Counted from the stretch's first letter, positions 10,216 to 21,090 are shown. The stretch: 64,000 nt of DNA from Parus major (GCF_001522545.3 NC_031782.1:16024713-16088712), one strand, 5' to 3'. Notes: generated by a model from the sequence alone, not told the origin. Translations and numbers: made by a program.

Positions 10216-10859
10216 AGAACAGCCACACAAGTTGCAATGAGGAAGAGCCACCAGTGTGGGCAGAGCCCCTTGGTGACACCTCAGAGTCACCTGGGCACCT
10301 TCAGAGGTGTCTGAGCTGTGTCCAGGGGCAGGATGGACGCGCAGGAGAAGCTCTCCAGCGTGGACCTGCTGTTCCTGAGGTCAGGAATTCCATCCCCTGC
10401 ACTGCAAAGGGCTCTGCTGCCCTTTGGGATCTCATCCAGTGCCCCACTGCTGTCACAGGGAGATGTCACCATCATGGTGGCTTTGAGTAGGAAAAATACA
10501 CACTCTCTGTCCTGACCTAGTCAGGTGTGATTGTCCCTGAGATTCCCGAAGGTCCTGGTCACAAACGCCGCCTTTTGGAGACTCCACGTGCAGAGCACTG
10601 CCCCGAGCAGCAGCAGCCGCTCCTGGTTTATGACCTGGTTTAGGGGCAGGGGTCCCGTTTCGAAGGGCCGGGGAATGTTCGGAGACAGCTTCAGCAGCAG
10701 CCCCATGGAAAGGCAGAGCTCAGGAGGTGCCCCAGGGCTCCAAACTGCGCCTCCCAATTGCCAAGTGCGGGTGCTCTTCCCAGCCAGCTCTCCCGGCAGC
10801 CTGCAGCCCAAACCATCGCCTTTGAGGGTCGAATTTCATTAAGGAGGGCGGGATGCTCG
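10216..10859. other. Unique spacer, moderately CpG-containing
   Basis: Unique DNA with more CpG than the window average around 10540-10860, but not dense enough for me to call an island. No gene or repeat found. Confidence 0.5.
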
Positions 10860-11620
10860 GAAGACACAGAGCGTTTGTCTCTGGTTATTGTCCGGGTGAT
10901 TTACATAATGGATTAGCACAGATTAGCCCGGCACTGGGAGAGGCACCGGCTCGCTTTGCATGCTCCACAGGCGAAGGATTCCGGCTGGAAATGGGATGAT
11001 CTAATAACAGGGATAATTGCTGCTTTATGGACTATAAGTGCTGCCATGTCAGGGGCTCGTCCGCCTCGACAGCGAGGCCATTGTACAAATATAAATCCCC
11101 CGGTCACCCCACAGCTCGCAGTGACAGCGAGCGGCCCCACGGTGACTTCCACGGGGACACCGAACACCTGCACCGCGAGATACCGGCAGCGAATTAATTG
11201 ATCCAACCCCTTAAAGCTGCTTTAACAGGATCCCCCAGTGTTAATATTCCCGCTTTCCCACCCCAGAGCGAGGGGAAACTGAGGCAGGAGCGGTTTCCCT
11301 GTGCGCAGGGTGGAGGGTGGGGTTCCCTTATCATCCCCCCCAATCTCGGTGCTTTTATCTCTGATTCCCTGAGGGTAAATGCAGGGCTCGACAATTAATT
11401 TCTGCCGGGTGCTTTGCACTGCTCAGGAGCCAGCCGAGCCCATACTGTGAATATTACAAAGCTTTTTAGAACAGGAGAGCTTGGCAATTGCGACAGCACT
11501 TTTGAATCATTCATAATTTTGCACAGGGGCAACTTCTGTAGGTGTCTCGTTTCCTCTATGTTCATAATGTTTTAGGACTAAAAATAACAAGGAATTGCTG
11601 TTCGAAGTGTGAGCGAGGAA
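10860..11620. promoter_or_regulatory. Candidate regulatory block (CNE-like)
   Basis: About 760 bp of unique, well-structured AT-rich sequence bounded by GC-rich DNA. It contains TTTACATAATGGATTAGC, GATTAGC, ATTAATTGATCC, a TTAAAGCTGCTTTAA palindrome (about 11211-11225), ACAAAGC (SOX/TCF-like, about 11457) and AATCATTCATAATTTTGC. These are the core motifs of homeodomain, SOX and POU factors and are denser than in the flanks. No open frame or repeat is present. Typical of deeply conserved vertebrate enhancers; conservation itself could not be tested. Confidence 0.42.
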
Positions 11621-12244
11621 TTAGAATTGCCAAGGAACTCAGGAGTCAAACCGTACCGGAGGACATGAGAGCCTCCCCACAGCCCCAGCTCCAAACCCAA
11701 TTAATCCCGGGTTAGGCCCAGGGAAAACGTGTGGCTGGAAAGATTGGGAAACAGCTCCCACCTCCCAGCCAAGCCAAATGCAGATGAGTGAGGAGAAGGG
11801 GATTTTTGGGGAAATTGGCTGGAGCTCCTTTGAGCCCGCAGGCACCACGGTGCTGAGGCCAGCTGAGCACCTGGGTCAGATCCCTCTAAAGTCCTCGGGA
11901 GGAGAGAGAAGCTTTGGGACAGCAGGGCTGTGCTCCTGATCCTGATGGGAGTCTCCTGCCTCCACCTGAGGCTGCTCCCTTGGCTTGGGGAAAAACCCTG
12001 GAAAGGTTGAAATGTCTCCTGTGGATGTTGGATCCCTTCCTGCAGAGGGGCTTTGCTGGAGCTGCCTGGGACATTCTGGGGTGATGGAGCTGGGATGGGG
12101 CTGCACGAGGAGCAGGGACACTGCAGGCACAGAGGCACCAAAGCTTTGGGACAGCACAGACAGAGCAGGGAGAGCTGGGAATGGGGAAATCCTTGTGGTG
12201 GCACAGGAAAACCAACCCAGCCCAGGGCTGGTCCCGCAGCAGGG
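11621..12244. other. Unique spacer
   Basis: GC-moderate unique sequence leading into a CR1. Long frames on both strands continue through the CR1 and the N run downstream and have no biological support. Confidence 0.5.
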
Positions 12245-12787
12245 AGGGGGATTCTGCCCCTGTGCTCAGGTGAGACCCCACCTGCAGAGCTGCCCCAGCC
12301 CCGGGCCCAGCACAGGGAGCACCTGGAGCTGCTGGAGCCAGGCCAGAGGAGGCTCCAGGATGAGCAGAGGGATGGAGCAGCTCTGCTGGGAGGAAAGGCT
12401 GNNNNNNNNNNNNNNNNNNNNNNNNNNNNNNNNNNNNNNNNNNNNNNNNNNNNNNNNNNNNNNNNNNNNNNNNNNNNNNNNNNNNNNNNNNNNNNNNNNN
12501 NNNNNNNNNNNNNNNNNNNNNNNNNNNNNNNNNNNNNNNNNNNNNNNNNNNNNNNNNNNNNNNNNNNNNNNNNNNNNNNNNNNNNNTCCCTGGCAGGGTG
12601 GGCAGGCCCTGGCACAGGGTGCCCAGAGCAGCTGGGGCTGCCCCTGGATCCCTGGCAGTGCCCAAGGCCAGGCTGGATGGGGTTTGGAACAGCCTGGGAT
12701 GGTGGGAGCTGTCCCTGCCATGGCAGGAGTTGGAATGGGATGGGCTTTAAGGTCCCTTCCAACCCAAACCATTCTGGGATTCTCTGA
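12245..12787 (+). mobile_element. CR1 LINE interrupted by assembly gap
   Basis: The left part matches the copy at 5655 almost base for base (TGCTCAGGTGAGACCCCACC to AGGAAAGGCTG). The right part carries the invariant core, then GGTCCCTTCCAACCCAAACC and ATTCTGGGATTCTCTGA. The gap of 185 N (12402-12586) sits where the ungapped copy has 169 bp, so nothing but CR1 is expected to be missing. It is 5'-truncated and non-coding. Confidence 0.88.
12402..12586. other. Assembly gap (185 N) inside CR1
   Basis: A run of N. By alignment to the CR1 at 5655-6178, the missing bases correspond to about 5809-5977 of that copy. All frames spanning it are artefacts. Confidence 0.97.
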
Positions 12788-13079
12788 TCAGGATTGCTGT
12801 GGGCTGAGCTGCCCTCAGACCCCTCCTGCTGTCCTGGTTGCCTCAGAGGAGCAGCTGACCCTCCCAACGGGTGGGGTTGTTGTCCTAAAGCCCCCTCTGA
12901 CCCCCTTGGGCTTGGGATCCCCTCAGATCACTTTCCAAGAGGTCACTGCTGAGATCCTTCCCTGCCTTTCCCAGCTCCCCTGAGCCCTCCTCCATAGCAG
13001 GGGTCTGCTCCAAGCCCTTGCCTGATGATTTCTGTGCTGAGCTCTCCTCTGAGCCGAGGGAATGAGGAGAATTCACATC
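12788..13079. other. Unique spacer
   Basis: Short GC-moderate unique sequence after the CR1 tail. No feature. Confidence 0.5.
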
Positions 13080-13420
13080 CTGGAAGTTTCAGCCTCTTCT
13101 TTCAGAATTAATTTTGCAAGCTCCTCCTTGGCCCGAGCTCTCTGCGGGCTCAGGCAGAACAGGGCCAGCGAGAGGGGAAAGTCATGTTGCTGGTTAAATC
13201 TCCAAAGCAAAAATAATCCATTTTAATGAAGGTTCACAATCTGCAATGAATGTGAAACAATGTTGTCAGCTAAGCTGTTGCATTATTCACTTTTATTTGT
13301 ACAAGGTCCTTCCATTAATATTTGACTACAAGAGAATGCAATTAAAAATTTTCTACTTGAATAAACCTCTCACCACGGTGTTGGTTAAAGGATAAAGCCC
13401 CTTTACGGTGGTGGAGAGGG
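13080..13420. promoter_or_regulatory. Candidate regulatory block (CNE-like)
   Basis: Unique AT-rich block containing AGAATTAATTTTGC, CCATTTTAATGAAGG, CAATGAATGTGAAACAATG, TTGCATTATTCAC and CCATTAATATTTGAC. Several homeodomain (TAAT), SOX (ACAATG) and C/EBP-like (TTGCATTA) cores lie within 200 bp. No repeat homology and no coding potential. Status as an enhancer is inferred from texture only. Confidence 0.38.
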
Positions 13421-14721
13421 GAATTTAGCACACTGGCACGTGGGTCACACACCAACTCTCATCCTCCTGCACCCCAGGTTTTGTTCCCTGCTCTCATTTT
13501 CTGCCGTGTCTTCCCTTCAATCCTCGCCCCACATCAGCTCCTCTGGGCTCCCCTGCTCCCTTCCCTGGCATTTGGAGGATCCCAACACAATCATTTCCTT
13601 CAGAGCAGAGCCAAGGCAGGCAGGGAGGGTGGGGAAGGGGGATGTGCAGGCAGGTGGGAAGCACCCCCAATCCACAATTCCCAGAATTTTCAGGCTGAGG
13701 CAGAGCCCCATTTTCCCGGGAAGGAGTGGGGCTTTGCCTTCGTGTCCAGGGGTGCTTGCTGGCAGGGAGAGATGATTTATTATTTAAATTTTGGCATGCA
13801 TGGCTGGGCACTGAATTAGTTGTAATCTCCCAGGATGGGAGGAAAAAAACTTCTAGGATCAGGGAAGAGAGTTCAGACACGAGCTCAGCTCGTCACAAAA
13901 GGGAAGATGTTGGGGACAGGGGACACGAGGATGATATGCAAAGCATGGAGTCACATATCAAAGGATTAGGCACAAATTCCCTTCCCAGAGCATCCAAGAA
14001 CAAAGAGGCTGCAGTGAAAATAAAGCCACGGAGTTTAGGTGTGCACAGAAGGTTGAAGTGTGGCCAGGTTTGCACGGATTGGAGGCAGGGAAGAGAACAA
14101 TCCACAAGCTTGGAACTGTTGGGCACCTTTGGGAGATCCTTCAGGGAGCTGGGAAGTGCCAGCAGGAGCTGGAGATTCCATCCTGTGCTGCTTCACCTCC
14201 TGGAGAATCCCACACTCTTTTTGTGGGAAGTTTGGGAGCCTGGAGGGCAGAGCTGGATGGGATAGAAGGAGAAAATCTGTGCGGATATGTGGAAAAGGAG
14301 CCTCTGGCCTCAATAAATGAAATCTAGGAAAGGTTTGGAGCCTCTTTGGAGGAGAAATTTGGGGGGTGAGGGGGCCAGCATTGGGGCAGGGAGATGGCCA
14401 GAGAACGTAGGAGTGTCTCCAGGAGCAGGGGAATAACCTTGGAGAGTGACTTTAGAGGAAAAGGACCCTCAGGAGAGTTTCCACCTCCCCAGGGATCTCC
14501 ACTGAAGCAGAGGAGAAACCAGAGATGATTTTGGGGAATAAACACTCTGGCTCAGCTGATGCAGGTCCAGCATCCTGTAGATCACCTTTGGTTTTCTGGG
14601 AGAAGCTCTGCCAGGGCACACAGATCCAGAGATCCAATCCCATCCCACTGCAAACCTTGGGAATTCCACACCCTCACCATTGAACCCCACCCAGGAGCAT
14701 TTGCACATCTACATCTCTTTA
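13421..14721. other. Unique spacer, no gene seen
   Basis: About 1.3 kb of unique mixed sequence. Small frames overlap on both strands with no domain features. No repeats recognised. Confidence 0.5.
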
Positions 14722-14775
14722 ATGGTTGGGTTTGACGGTCTTAAAGGTCTTTTCCAACCCGGACAACCGGGATCT
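14722..14775 (+). mobile_element. CR1 3' tail remnant
   Basis: GGTTGGGTTTGACGGTCTTA, then AAGGTCTTTTCCAACCCGGA is the 3' end of a CR1 of the second tail type. No upstream body is recognisable, so it is a very short or decayed insertion. Confidence 0.5.
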
Positions 14776-15594
14776 GTCTCCTTTTGGGACCAAGCAGGAC
14801 CTGCTGCTGTGCCATAAAATCCAGAAAAGCTGCCAGCACTCTCCTCCTCTTCCCAGGATGAACATTTTCCCGTTTCTGGGACAACCACAGGAGATCTCCT
14901 GCCCTCCATCGCTGAGGCTGGAGCAGCCCATCCTCAGGGATCCCAGGGAACACAACATCCAACCAGCAGCAACTGCAAGGAGGATTCAGGGAATATTCTG
15001 TGGATTATCCTTCTCTTCCCTTCTCTCCTGCTGGGCTCTTCCAGGGCTCCTTGTGAGAAGGTGGCAGCGGCATCCAGAGCTCCAGAGAAGCCTCTGGCAC
15101 CGTCTCCAGGCTCTCCTGAGGGGCCCTGGCTGCACCCCTGGAGATTTCACATCCCACAGCTGCTGCTCCAAGGGGGGATGGCTCATCCAGGCCTCAGGAA
15201 TCTGCCCATGGAATGCTGAGCAGCACCTAAAGCAAGGCCTGGGAGCACAGAGAGAGGAACCTTCAGACCTTCAATTCACCACGCTTCAGCTCCTCCCAGA
15301 TAAAAGAAGGATTAGGAAGCCCATTCATCCTCGGGAATGCTGTGGAAAATCAGCCATTGTTTGTGTCCCATCAATGTTATCTGGGCCAGGGAGATGAATA
15401 ATTCCATGCCCAGCAGCAGATTTGTACAGTGAGGAGTGCAGGAGACAGGGCCCATCCCAAACAATCAGGCTGGAGAGGGATGCTGAGGGATGGTTCATGG
15501 AATGTGTGCCAGGATTCCAGCCCAGGCCAGGCTGGGGCTCCCAGGAGCTCTCCCAGGAGGAATGGAGTCCATCCCAATCCCAAAGCATTCCCAG
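14776..15594. other. Unique spacer, no gene seen
   Basis: Unique GC-moderate sequence. An open plus frame (14726-15397) spans most of it but lacks any recognisable domain, and the other frames are similarly open, as expected from stop-poor GC-rich DNA. Confidence 0.5.
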
Positions 15595-15806
15595 AGAATC
15601 ATGGACTGGTTTGGAGAGGAATTGTTCCTAAAAATCACCCATTTCCACCCCCTGCCATGTCAGGGACACCTCCCACCATCCCAGGCTGCTCCAAACCCCA
15701 TCCAGCCTGGGCTTGGGCACTGCCAGGGATCCAGGGGCAGCCCCAGCTGCTCTGGGCACCCTGTGCCAGGGCCTGCCCACCCTGCCAGGGAACAATTCCT
15801 GCCCAA
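15595..15806 (-). mobile_element. CR1 LINE 3' part, cut by gap
   Basis: The complement of a CR1 tail begins at GAATCATGGACTGGTTTGG (15596), then CCCTGCCATGTCAGGGACAC and the complement of the invariant core up to ACAATTCCTGCCCAA at the gap edge. The 5' side of the element runs into the N run. Facing it across the gap is a plus-strand CR1, so the two are arranged head to head. Confidence 0.85.
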
Positions 15807-16196
15807 NNNNNNNNNNNNNNNNNNNNNNNNNNNNNNNNNNNNNNNNNNNNNNNNNNNNNNNNNNNNNNNNNNNNNNNNNNNNNNNNNNNNNNNNNNNNNN
15901 NNNNNNNNNNNNNNNNNNNNNNNNNNNNNNNNNNNNNNNNNNNNNNNNNNNNNNNNNNNNNNNNNNNNNNNNNNNNNNNNNNNNNNNNNNNNNNNNNNNN
16001 NNNNNNNNNNNNNNNNNNNNNNNNNNNNNNNNNNNNNNNNNNNNNNNNNNNNNNNNNNNNNNNNNNNNNNNNNNNNNNNNNNNNNNNNNNNNNNNNNNNN
16101 NNNNNNNNNNNNNNNNNNNNNNNNNNNNNNNNNNNNNNNNNNNNNNNNNNNNNNNNNNNNNNNNNNNNNNNNNNNNNNNNNNNNNNNNNNNNNNNN
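15807..16196. other. Assembly gap (390 N) between head-to-head CR1s
   Basis: A run of N flanked by a minus CR1 on the left and a plus CR1 of the other subfamily on the right. Missing sequence is probably the 5' parts of one or both. Inverted near-identical repeats are hard to assemble, which may explain the gap. Confidence 0.97.
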
Positions 16197-16431
16197 GGCT
16201 GGGCCAGGGGAGGCTCAGGGTGGACAGCAGCAGGAATTTCCCCATGGAAAGGGAGCTCAGGGATTGGAACTGCCCAGGGAGGTTTGCAGTGCCCATCCCT
16301 GGAGGTGTCCCAGGAAGGGCTGGAGGTGGCACTGAGTGCTCTGGGCTGGGGACAGGGTGGGGATGGGACACAGCTGGGACACCGTGATCCTGGGTGGGCT
16401 TTTCCAACTTCAGTGGTCCTGGGATTCTGTG
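16197..16431 (+). mobile_element. CR1 LINE 3' fragment, second subfamily
   Basis: From GGCTGGGCCAGGGGAGGCTC through CATCCCTGGAGGTGTCCC to the tail GGGCTTTTCCAACTTCAGTG and GATTCTGTGA. It is almost identical to 3085-3244 over 160 bp and then diverges abruptly in the last 70 bp. Its 5' end is lost in the gap. Confidence 0.78.
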
Positions 16432-16599
16432 AACTACTTTCCTTTCATCCAAACCCCTCCCTCATTACAGGAGCAGAGATGTGAGGACACCTCAGAGGCA
16501 GAACCCAGAAAATTCCAAGCAGCTGGAAAAGGCAGTGGCTGGACAGGAACCGGCCGCTCCTCCTGTCCCACCCCCAGAGCTGCTGGGAAAGCCTAGAGG
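16432..16599. other. Unique spacer
   Basis: Short unique sequence after the CR1. No feature. Confidence 0.5.
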
Positions 16600-17430
16600 T
16601 GCTAAAATCTGGTTATTGAGCGATCCGGGAGTGCTGCACTGCTGCTCACGGAGATTTATCCCCCATCTGTGCTTGTTTTCATTCCACCGGCACACCTAAT
16701 AAATATCCCCTTTTAAAGCAAAGCACCTCCATTTACAAACCTGTTAGCAGAGCTCTGGCATTTCCCAAGGATTTTGCCTCCAACATCCCCGCCTGGAAGG
16801 CCACGTGTTAATCCCCTGAACTCCCTGGGATTTCTCAAACTGGAGGTCCCTCGAGTTTTCTCCTCTGTTAAAAAACAGATAATCCAAAATCTTCCAGATG
16901 CCCACGCAGGTGAGAGCCAATAATCCTGGGAATTTGAGAGAGCGATTACAAACTAAAATTCCCGTTTTAGACGAGCACGTCAAGGCTCAGAAACATTTGC
17001 TGTGCACGTAGAGAAGGGGGGAAAAAAAAATTAAAAAAATAAATAAATTAAAAATCACCAAATCCCAAAGCCCTGCGAGGCAGTAAGTAAAGTTTGGCAA
17101 CTTCCAAATGCATTCCCTGTTGTTCCAAGCTGTTCCCTGTGGCTCCCCAGAGGGCTGGTCCATAAAGGATAACAACCTTTGCCTGCTGGGAGCTATTAGC
17201 TTAAATGGGAGCGGGCTGCTGCAGCATTTAAGGCTGATTAGAATGGTGTCATTGGATTTGTATGCACTGGGATCCATGCAGATGGATTTCACAAAAATTC
17301 CGAGAAATTACATCCAGGAAAGGGAGTTAAAGGGATGTCTCGGTGCGTGGCAAGCGCTCGCTCGCTCGGCTGACTGAAATTGCAAATAGAGGAGCGAGGG
17401 GGGGAAAAGAAAGAAAAATAAAATCACAAG
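16600..17430. promoter_or_regulatory. Candidate regulatory block (CNE-like)
   Basis: About 800 bp of unique, comparatively AT-rich DNA with motifs such as CACACCTAATAAATATCC, an A-rich run (about 17018-17058), GCTATTAGCTTAAATGGG, GGCTGATTAGAATGG and GAAATTGCAAATAGAGG, ending in a CGCTCGCTCGCTCGG CpG cluster at about 17356-17370. No repeat or exon. The unbroken unique texture is the reason for the call. Confidence 0.35.
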
Positions 17431-18316
17431 GAAGTTAAAATGAGGCTGGGGAATTTAGGAACGGAATTCCAGGCTCTGGGATCTGCTGGGATGGGCAGAT
17501 GGATTAGGGGTCAAAATGGCCACATATCTCTTCCTCATTTTTGCATTAAATTCAAATTCTTTTCATTAGATGTGTGAGCACATTAAATCATTGCTGTGTA
17601 ACACGTGGAATTGTACAAAATTCGGGATGCAGATGTCACTCCTGGATTTAATCTTCTCCCATCCCAGCATTTCCAGGCATTCCCAGGCCACACTTCCAGC
17701 CAGGAATCCTCATCAGCTCAGGTAGCAACCCCCAAATTTCCACATCCTGGGAACAAGCGGGGAATTTGTCGCTGGTTAAAGCCCCTGACCCAGAAGAACA
17801 TCGACCTCTTACAACTCATTTGTCTTTCTTTGACTTGCAAATCTCAGGAATTTTCCATCTCAATCAACTCAGCTCTCACCTCCCCCAGAGAGGGCAAAGC
17901 AGCTCCTGCAGCATCTTCTGCTCGAATGTTTTTGGTTTCTCTCACGGTTTTAGCGGCACCTTTTGGGGGTTTTCTCACCCATGGAGCTGCTGGAACATTC
18001 CCAGTGTTCCCCAGATCCAGGGAATGAAGCTGGGCTTCCCCAGCCACCCCGGGGATGCCACAAAGGGTCACCCAGCCAACCCCAGCGTGCCCAGCACAGT
18101 GCAGTGGGAGCTTTCCAGCAGCTTCTTGGTTTCCACAGTCGTGTATGAGCTCTTACTTCATTAAAATCATCGCTAATTAGCCTGGCATTCTTCAGGCAGG
18201 CTCAAAGTCTGCTCCCTGTGCCCAAAGCCACCGCCTTGGCCTGGTGGGGATGGACCAGGGGTGTTGGAATGAGGGAAAGGACAAGCAAGAGTCTTTAAAT
18301 TGCCTGAAACAACCTG
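17431..18316. other. Unique spacer with small AT-rich segments
   Basis: Unique sequence. CATTAAAATCATCGCTAATTAG near 18158-18180 is homeodomain-motif rich and may belong to another regulatory element. Otherwise nothing is identified. Confidence 0.45.
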
Positions 18317-18363
18317 ATGGTCATGGCCATCTTCATCCCACCGCGTTCATCTTCATCCCGTCG
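18317..18363 (+). repeat. Start of a tandem repeat entering a gap
   Basis: CATCTTCATCCC occurs twice in 36 bp (CATCTTCATCCCACCGCG, then TTCATCTTCATCCCGTCG at the gap edge). The period is about 18-20 bp. The array probably continues into the N run and is the cause of it. Confidence 0.6.
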
Positions 18364-19059
18364 NNNNNNNNNNNNNNNNNNNNNNNNNNNNNNNNNNNNN
18401 NNNNNNNNNNNNNNNNNNNNNNNNNNNNNNNNNNNNNNNNNNNNNNNNNNNNNNNNNNNNNNNNNNNNNNNNNNNNNNNNNNNNNNNNNNNNNNNNNNNN
18501 NNNNNNNNNNNNNNNNNNNNNNNNNNNNNNNNNNNNNNNNNNNNNNNNNNNNNNNNNNNNNNNNNNNNNNNNNNNNNNNNNNNNNNNNNNNNNNNNNNNN
18601 NNNNNNNNNNNNNNNNNNNNNNNNNNNNNNNNNNNNNNNNNNNNNNNNNNNNNNNNNNNNNNNNNNNNNNNNNNNNNNNNNNNNNNNNNNNNNNNNNNNN
18701 NNNNNNNNNNNNNNNNNNNNNNNNNNNNNNNNNNNNNNNNNNNNNNNNNNNNNNNNNNNNNNNNNNNNNNNNNNNNNNNNNNNNNNNNNNNNNNNNNNNN
18801 NNNNNNNNNNNNNNNNNNNNNNNNNNNNNNNNNNNNNNNNNNNNNNNNNNNNNNNNNNNNNNNNNNNNNNNNNNNNNNNNNNNNNNNNNNNNNNNNNNNN
18901 NNNNNNNNNNNNNNNNNNNNNNNNNNNNNNNNNNNNNNNNNNNNNNNNNNNNNNNNNNNNNNNNNNNNNNNNNNNNNNNNNNNNNNNNNNNNNNNNNNNN
19001 NNNNNNNNNNNNNNNNNNNNNNNNNNNNNNNNNNNNNNNNNNNNNNNNNNNNNNNNNNN
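18364..19059. other. Assembly gap (696 N)
   Basis: A run of N following the edge of a CATCTTCATCCC tandem repeat. The right edge (GGGGCACTGCAAACATCCC) is not obviously repetitive. Confidence 0.97.
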
Positions 19060-19942
19060 GGGGCACTGCAAACATCCCACTAATTCCAGTACCAGGGCAA
19101 CATTCCTCGATTTTCGAGTCCCACCAATGCCCACTTCCCCTGCTCCAAAAGGTTTAACCCTTCCTTCCCTCTCCAAACCCTCCCTGCTCGGATAAACAGT
19201 GCCTCAGCCACCAACAATCCTTTTTTAACATTTAACAAAATCTTTCTCTCCTTAAGGCTTAAGGAGAAAAAAAAAAAAAAAAAAAGAAAGAAAGAAAGCA
19301 CTTTCCCTATTTAGCAACATTCTTGTGATGTTTATTGGAACGGGCTGAAAGAGCTGAGGTTTGAAAATTAGGATCTGGCAAGGAAACAGTGTCCTCAGGG
19401 GCCAGAGAACAAACCTCTCTGGGAGGAAAGTGATGGGACCAGCCTTTAAAGGCTGGAAAATTGCAAACCAATGTGCTCAGCAGTATTTTCCTTTATGCAG
19501 TTCTTTTATTCTTAAGATGAAAATTGCTCGGGACAAAGGCATCGGTCTCATACCTGGGACAGTGTGCTCCTTCCTCTCCTCTTCCCTGTGAAAATGTGTG
19601 CTGCTTTGAAGAGCAGCGATGTTCAGCACGAAGCAAATGCCAACGTGACCATTTTTAATGCAAATTCACTGCCATCTCTCCCTGCTGCTCCGATGCTGCC
19701 TGGGGATGTGTGACAGTGCCTTGGCAGGGCTGTCACTCGGGGAGGAACAGGGGCCTGCAGTGCTTTTCCAGGATGAGAAAGTGCCTTGTTGGGTTTCCAG
19801 CCTCTGATCCCACCTGGACACGACAGCAAAAGCCTTTTCCAGCCCTCCCTGGGACTCGCTGCTCAGTCACTCCGAGGTTTTAATGAGTGGACAAAGCTGG
19901 TGCTGCTGGTGTCCCTGCGAGGATGCGGCTGTGGGCAGGGCT
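19060..19942. other. Unique spacer with poly(A)/GAAA tract
   Basis: Unique DNA containing a 19-base A run followed by four GAAA units (19267-19299), a simple repeat that may mark the end of an old retroposed sequence. The rest has no recognisable element. Confidence 0.5.
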
Positions 19943-20402
19943 GTCCCCAGTGTCCCTTGGTGGATGGACAGAGGGGTCCCCAGTGTCCCCTGCTGGGATG
20001 GACAGAGGTGTCCCCAGTGTCCCTTGCTGGGGTGGACAGAGGGGTCCCCAGTGTCCCTTGGTGGGTGGACAGAGGGGTCCCCAGTGTCCCTTGCTGGGAT
20101 GGACAGAGATGTCCCCAGTGTCCCTTGCTGGGGTGGACAGAGGTGTCCCCAGTGTCCCTTGCTGGGGTGGACAGAGGTGTCTCCAGTGTCCCTTGCTGGG
20201 GTGGACAGAGGGGTCCCCAGTGTCCCTTGCTGGGGTGGACAGAGGTGTCCCCAGTGTCCCTTGGTAGATGGACAGAGATGTCCCCAGTGTCCCTTGCTGG
20301 GGTGGACAGAGGTGTCCCCAGTGTCCCTTTCTGGGGTGGACAGAGGTGTCCCCAGTGTCCCTTGCTGGGGTGGACAGAGGTGTCCCCAGTGTCCCTTGCA
20401 CA
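19943..20402 (+). repeat. 34-bp minisatellite, 13 full copies plus part
   Basis: Unit starts were counted at 19943, 19976, 20010, 20044, 20077, 20111, 20145, 20179, 20213, 20247, 20280, 20314, 20348 and 20382. Ten steps are 34 bp and three are 33 bp. Each unit begins GTCCCCAGTGTCCC and ends GGACAGAG plus a variable GGT, GGG or AT. The 33-bp variants carry TTGGTGG or TTGGTAG in place of TTGCTGGGG. Since 34 is not a multiple of three and the unit lacks stops, several frames are open across the whole array on both strands; these are not genes. It abuts a CpG island. Confidence 0.95.
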
Positions 20403-20414
20403 GGTAGGAGCAGG

Positions 20415-20845
20415 CAAAGGCGTTCCCGGTGCCTCCCGTTTGTGTCGGGGGAGGCACCGAGCCCGGTCCCGCATCCCCAGTCTCATTCAGCCCACACAGG
20501 GTTAAACCCTCTCTGCTGTTCCCGGGGTGGGAATTGCTCCGGAGCCGCTGTCCTGGCCCGGCTCTGGCTCCGGGGGGAAGCGGCTGTGATTTCCCAGCCT
20601 TTCTTCCCACACTTACCCCGAGCGCGGCTCCCGGAGGTTCCCACAGCCCACGCCGGGAGCAGAGGAAGCGCAGCCCCCCAGGGCCGGCTCTGGGAGCCAC
20701 AGGTCGCCACAGCCCCCTGCTGCCACACCGGGGGACAGTGGCCATGTGCCTGCTCCATGTCCTGCCCCGAGCAGCCCTTTGTGACACCGGCACGGCCCGC
20801 GGGGAGCGCCACATCCCCCGATCGCTGCTCCGGAACACAAATCAC
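20415..20845. promoter_or_regulatory. Second CpG island, candidate promoter
   Basis: I count about 33 CpG in about 440 bp of GC-rich DNA, giving a CpG ratio near 0.7, well above the surrounding repeats. It includes CCCGAGCGCGGCTCCCGG and ACGGCCCGCGGGGAGCGCC. No TATA box is obvious, so any promoter would be of the dispersed type. The left neighbour is the 34-bp minisatellite and the right neighbour a minus CR1. No exon was recognised. The island could also be methylated GC-rich repeat DNA. Confidence 0.42.
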
Positions 20846-21090
20846 GGAATCCTGGGGTCACAGAACCATGGAATGCAATGGAAGTGGGGTTAAAGCTCAT
20901 CTCAGTCCACCTCACTATCCTCGGTCCACATCCATCGCCGTGCCACCATGGCAGGCACGCCTTCCGCTGGCCCAGGCTGCTCCAAGCCCTGTCCAACCCA
21001 GCCTTGGGCATTCCAGGGAATCCCTGGAATGGCCACAGCTGCTCTGGGCACCCCGTGCCGGTGTCACAGCCTGCTCGCTCCTCCTGTGCC
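20841..21090 (-). mobile_element. CR1 LINE, diverged, 3' part
   Basis: The complement of a CR1: ATCACGGAATCCTGGGGTCA and CAGAACCATGGAATGC (tail octamers), CCACCATGGCAGGCACGCC, CAGGCTGCTCCAAGCCCTG, GGAATGGCCACAGCTGCTC and GGGCACCCCGTGCCGGTG. It is more diverged and retains more CpG than the other copies, so it is either older or under different mutation pressure beside the CpG island. Confidence 0.75.

Noticed and set aside
18244..19195. Open frames of 240-293 codons spanning N
   Set aside because: Composed almost entirely of unknown bases.
19867..20838. Long open frames on both strands across the 34-bp array
   Set aside because: The unit lacks stop codons and its length is not a multiple of three, so several frames stay open. 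The translations are period artefacts.
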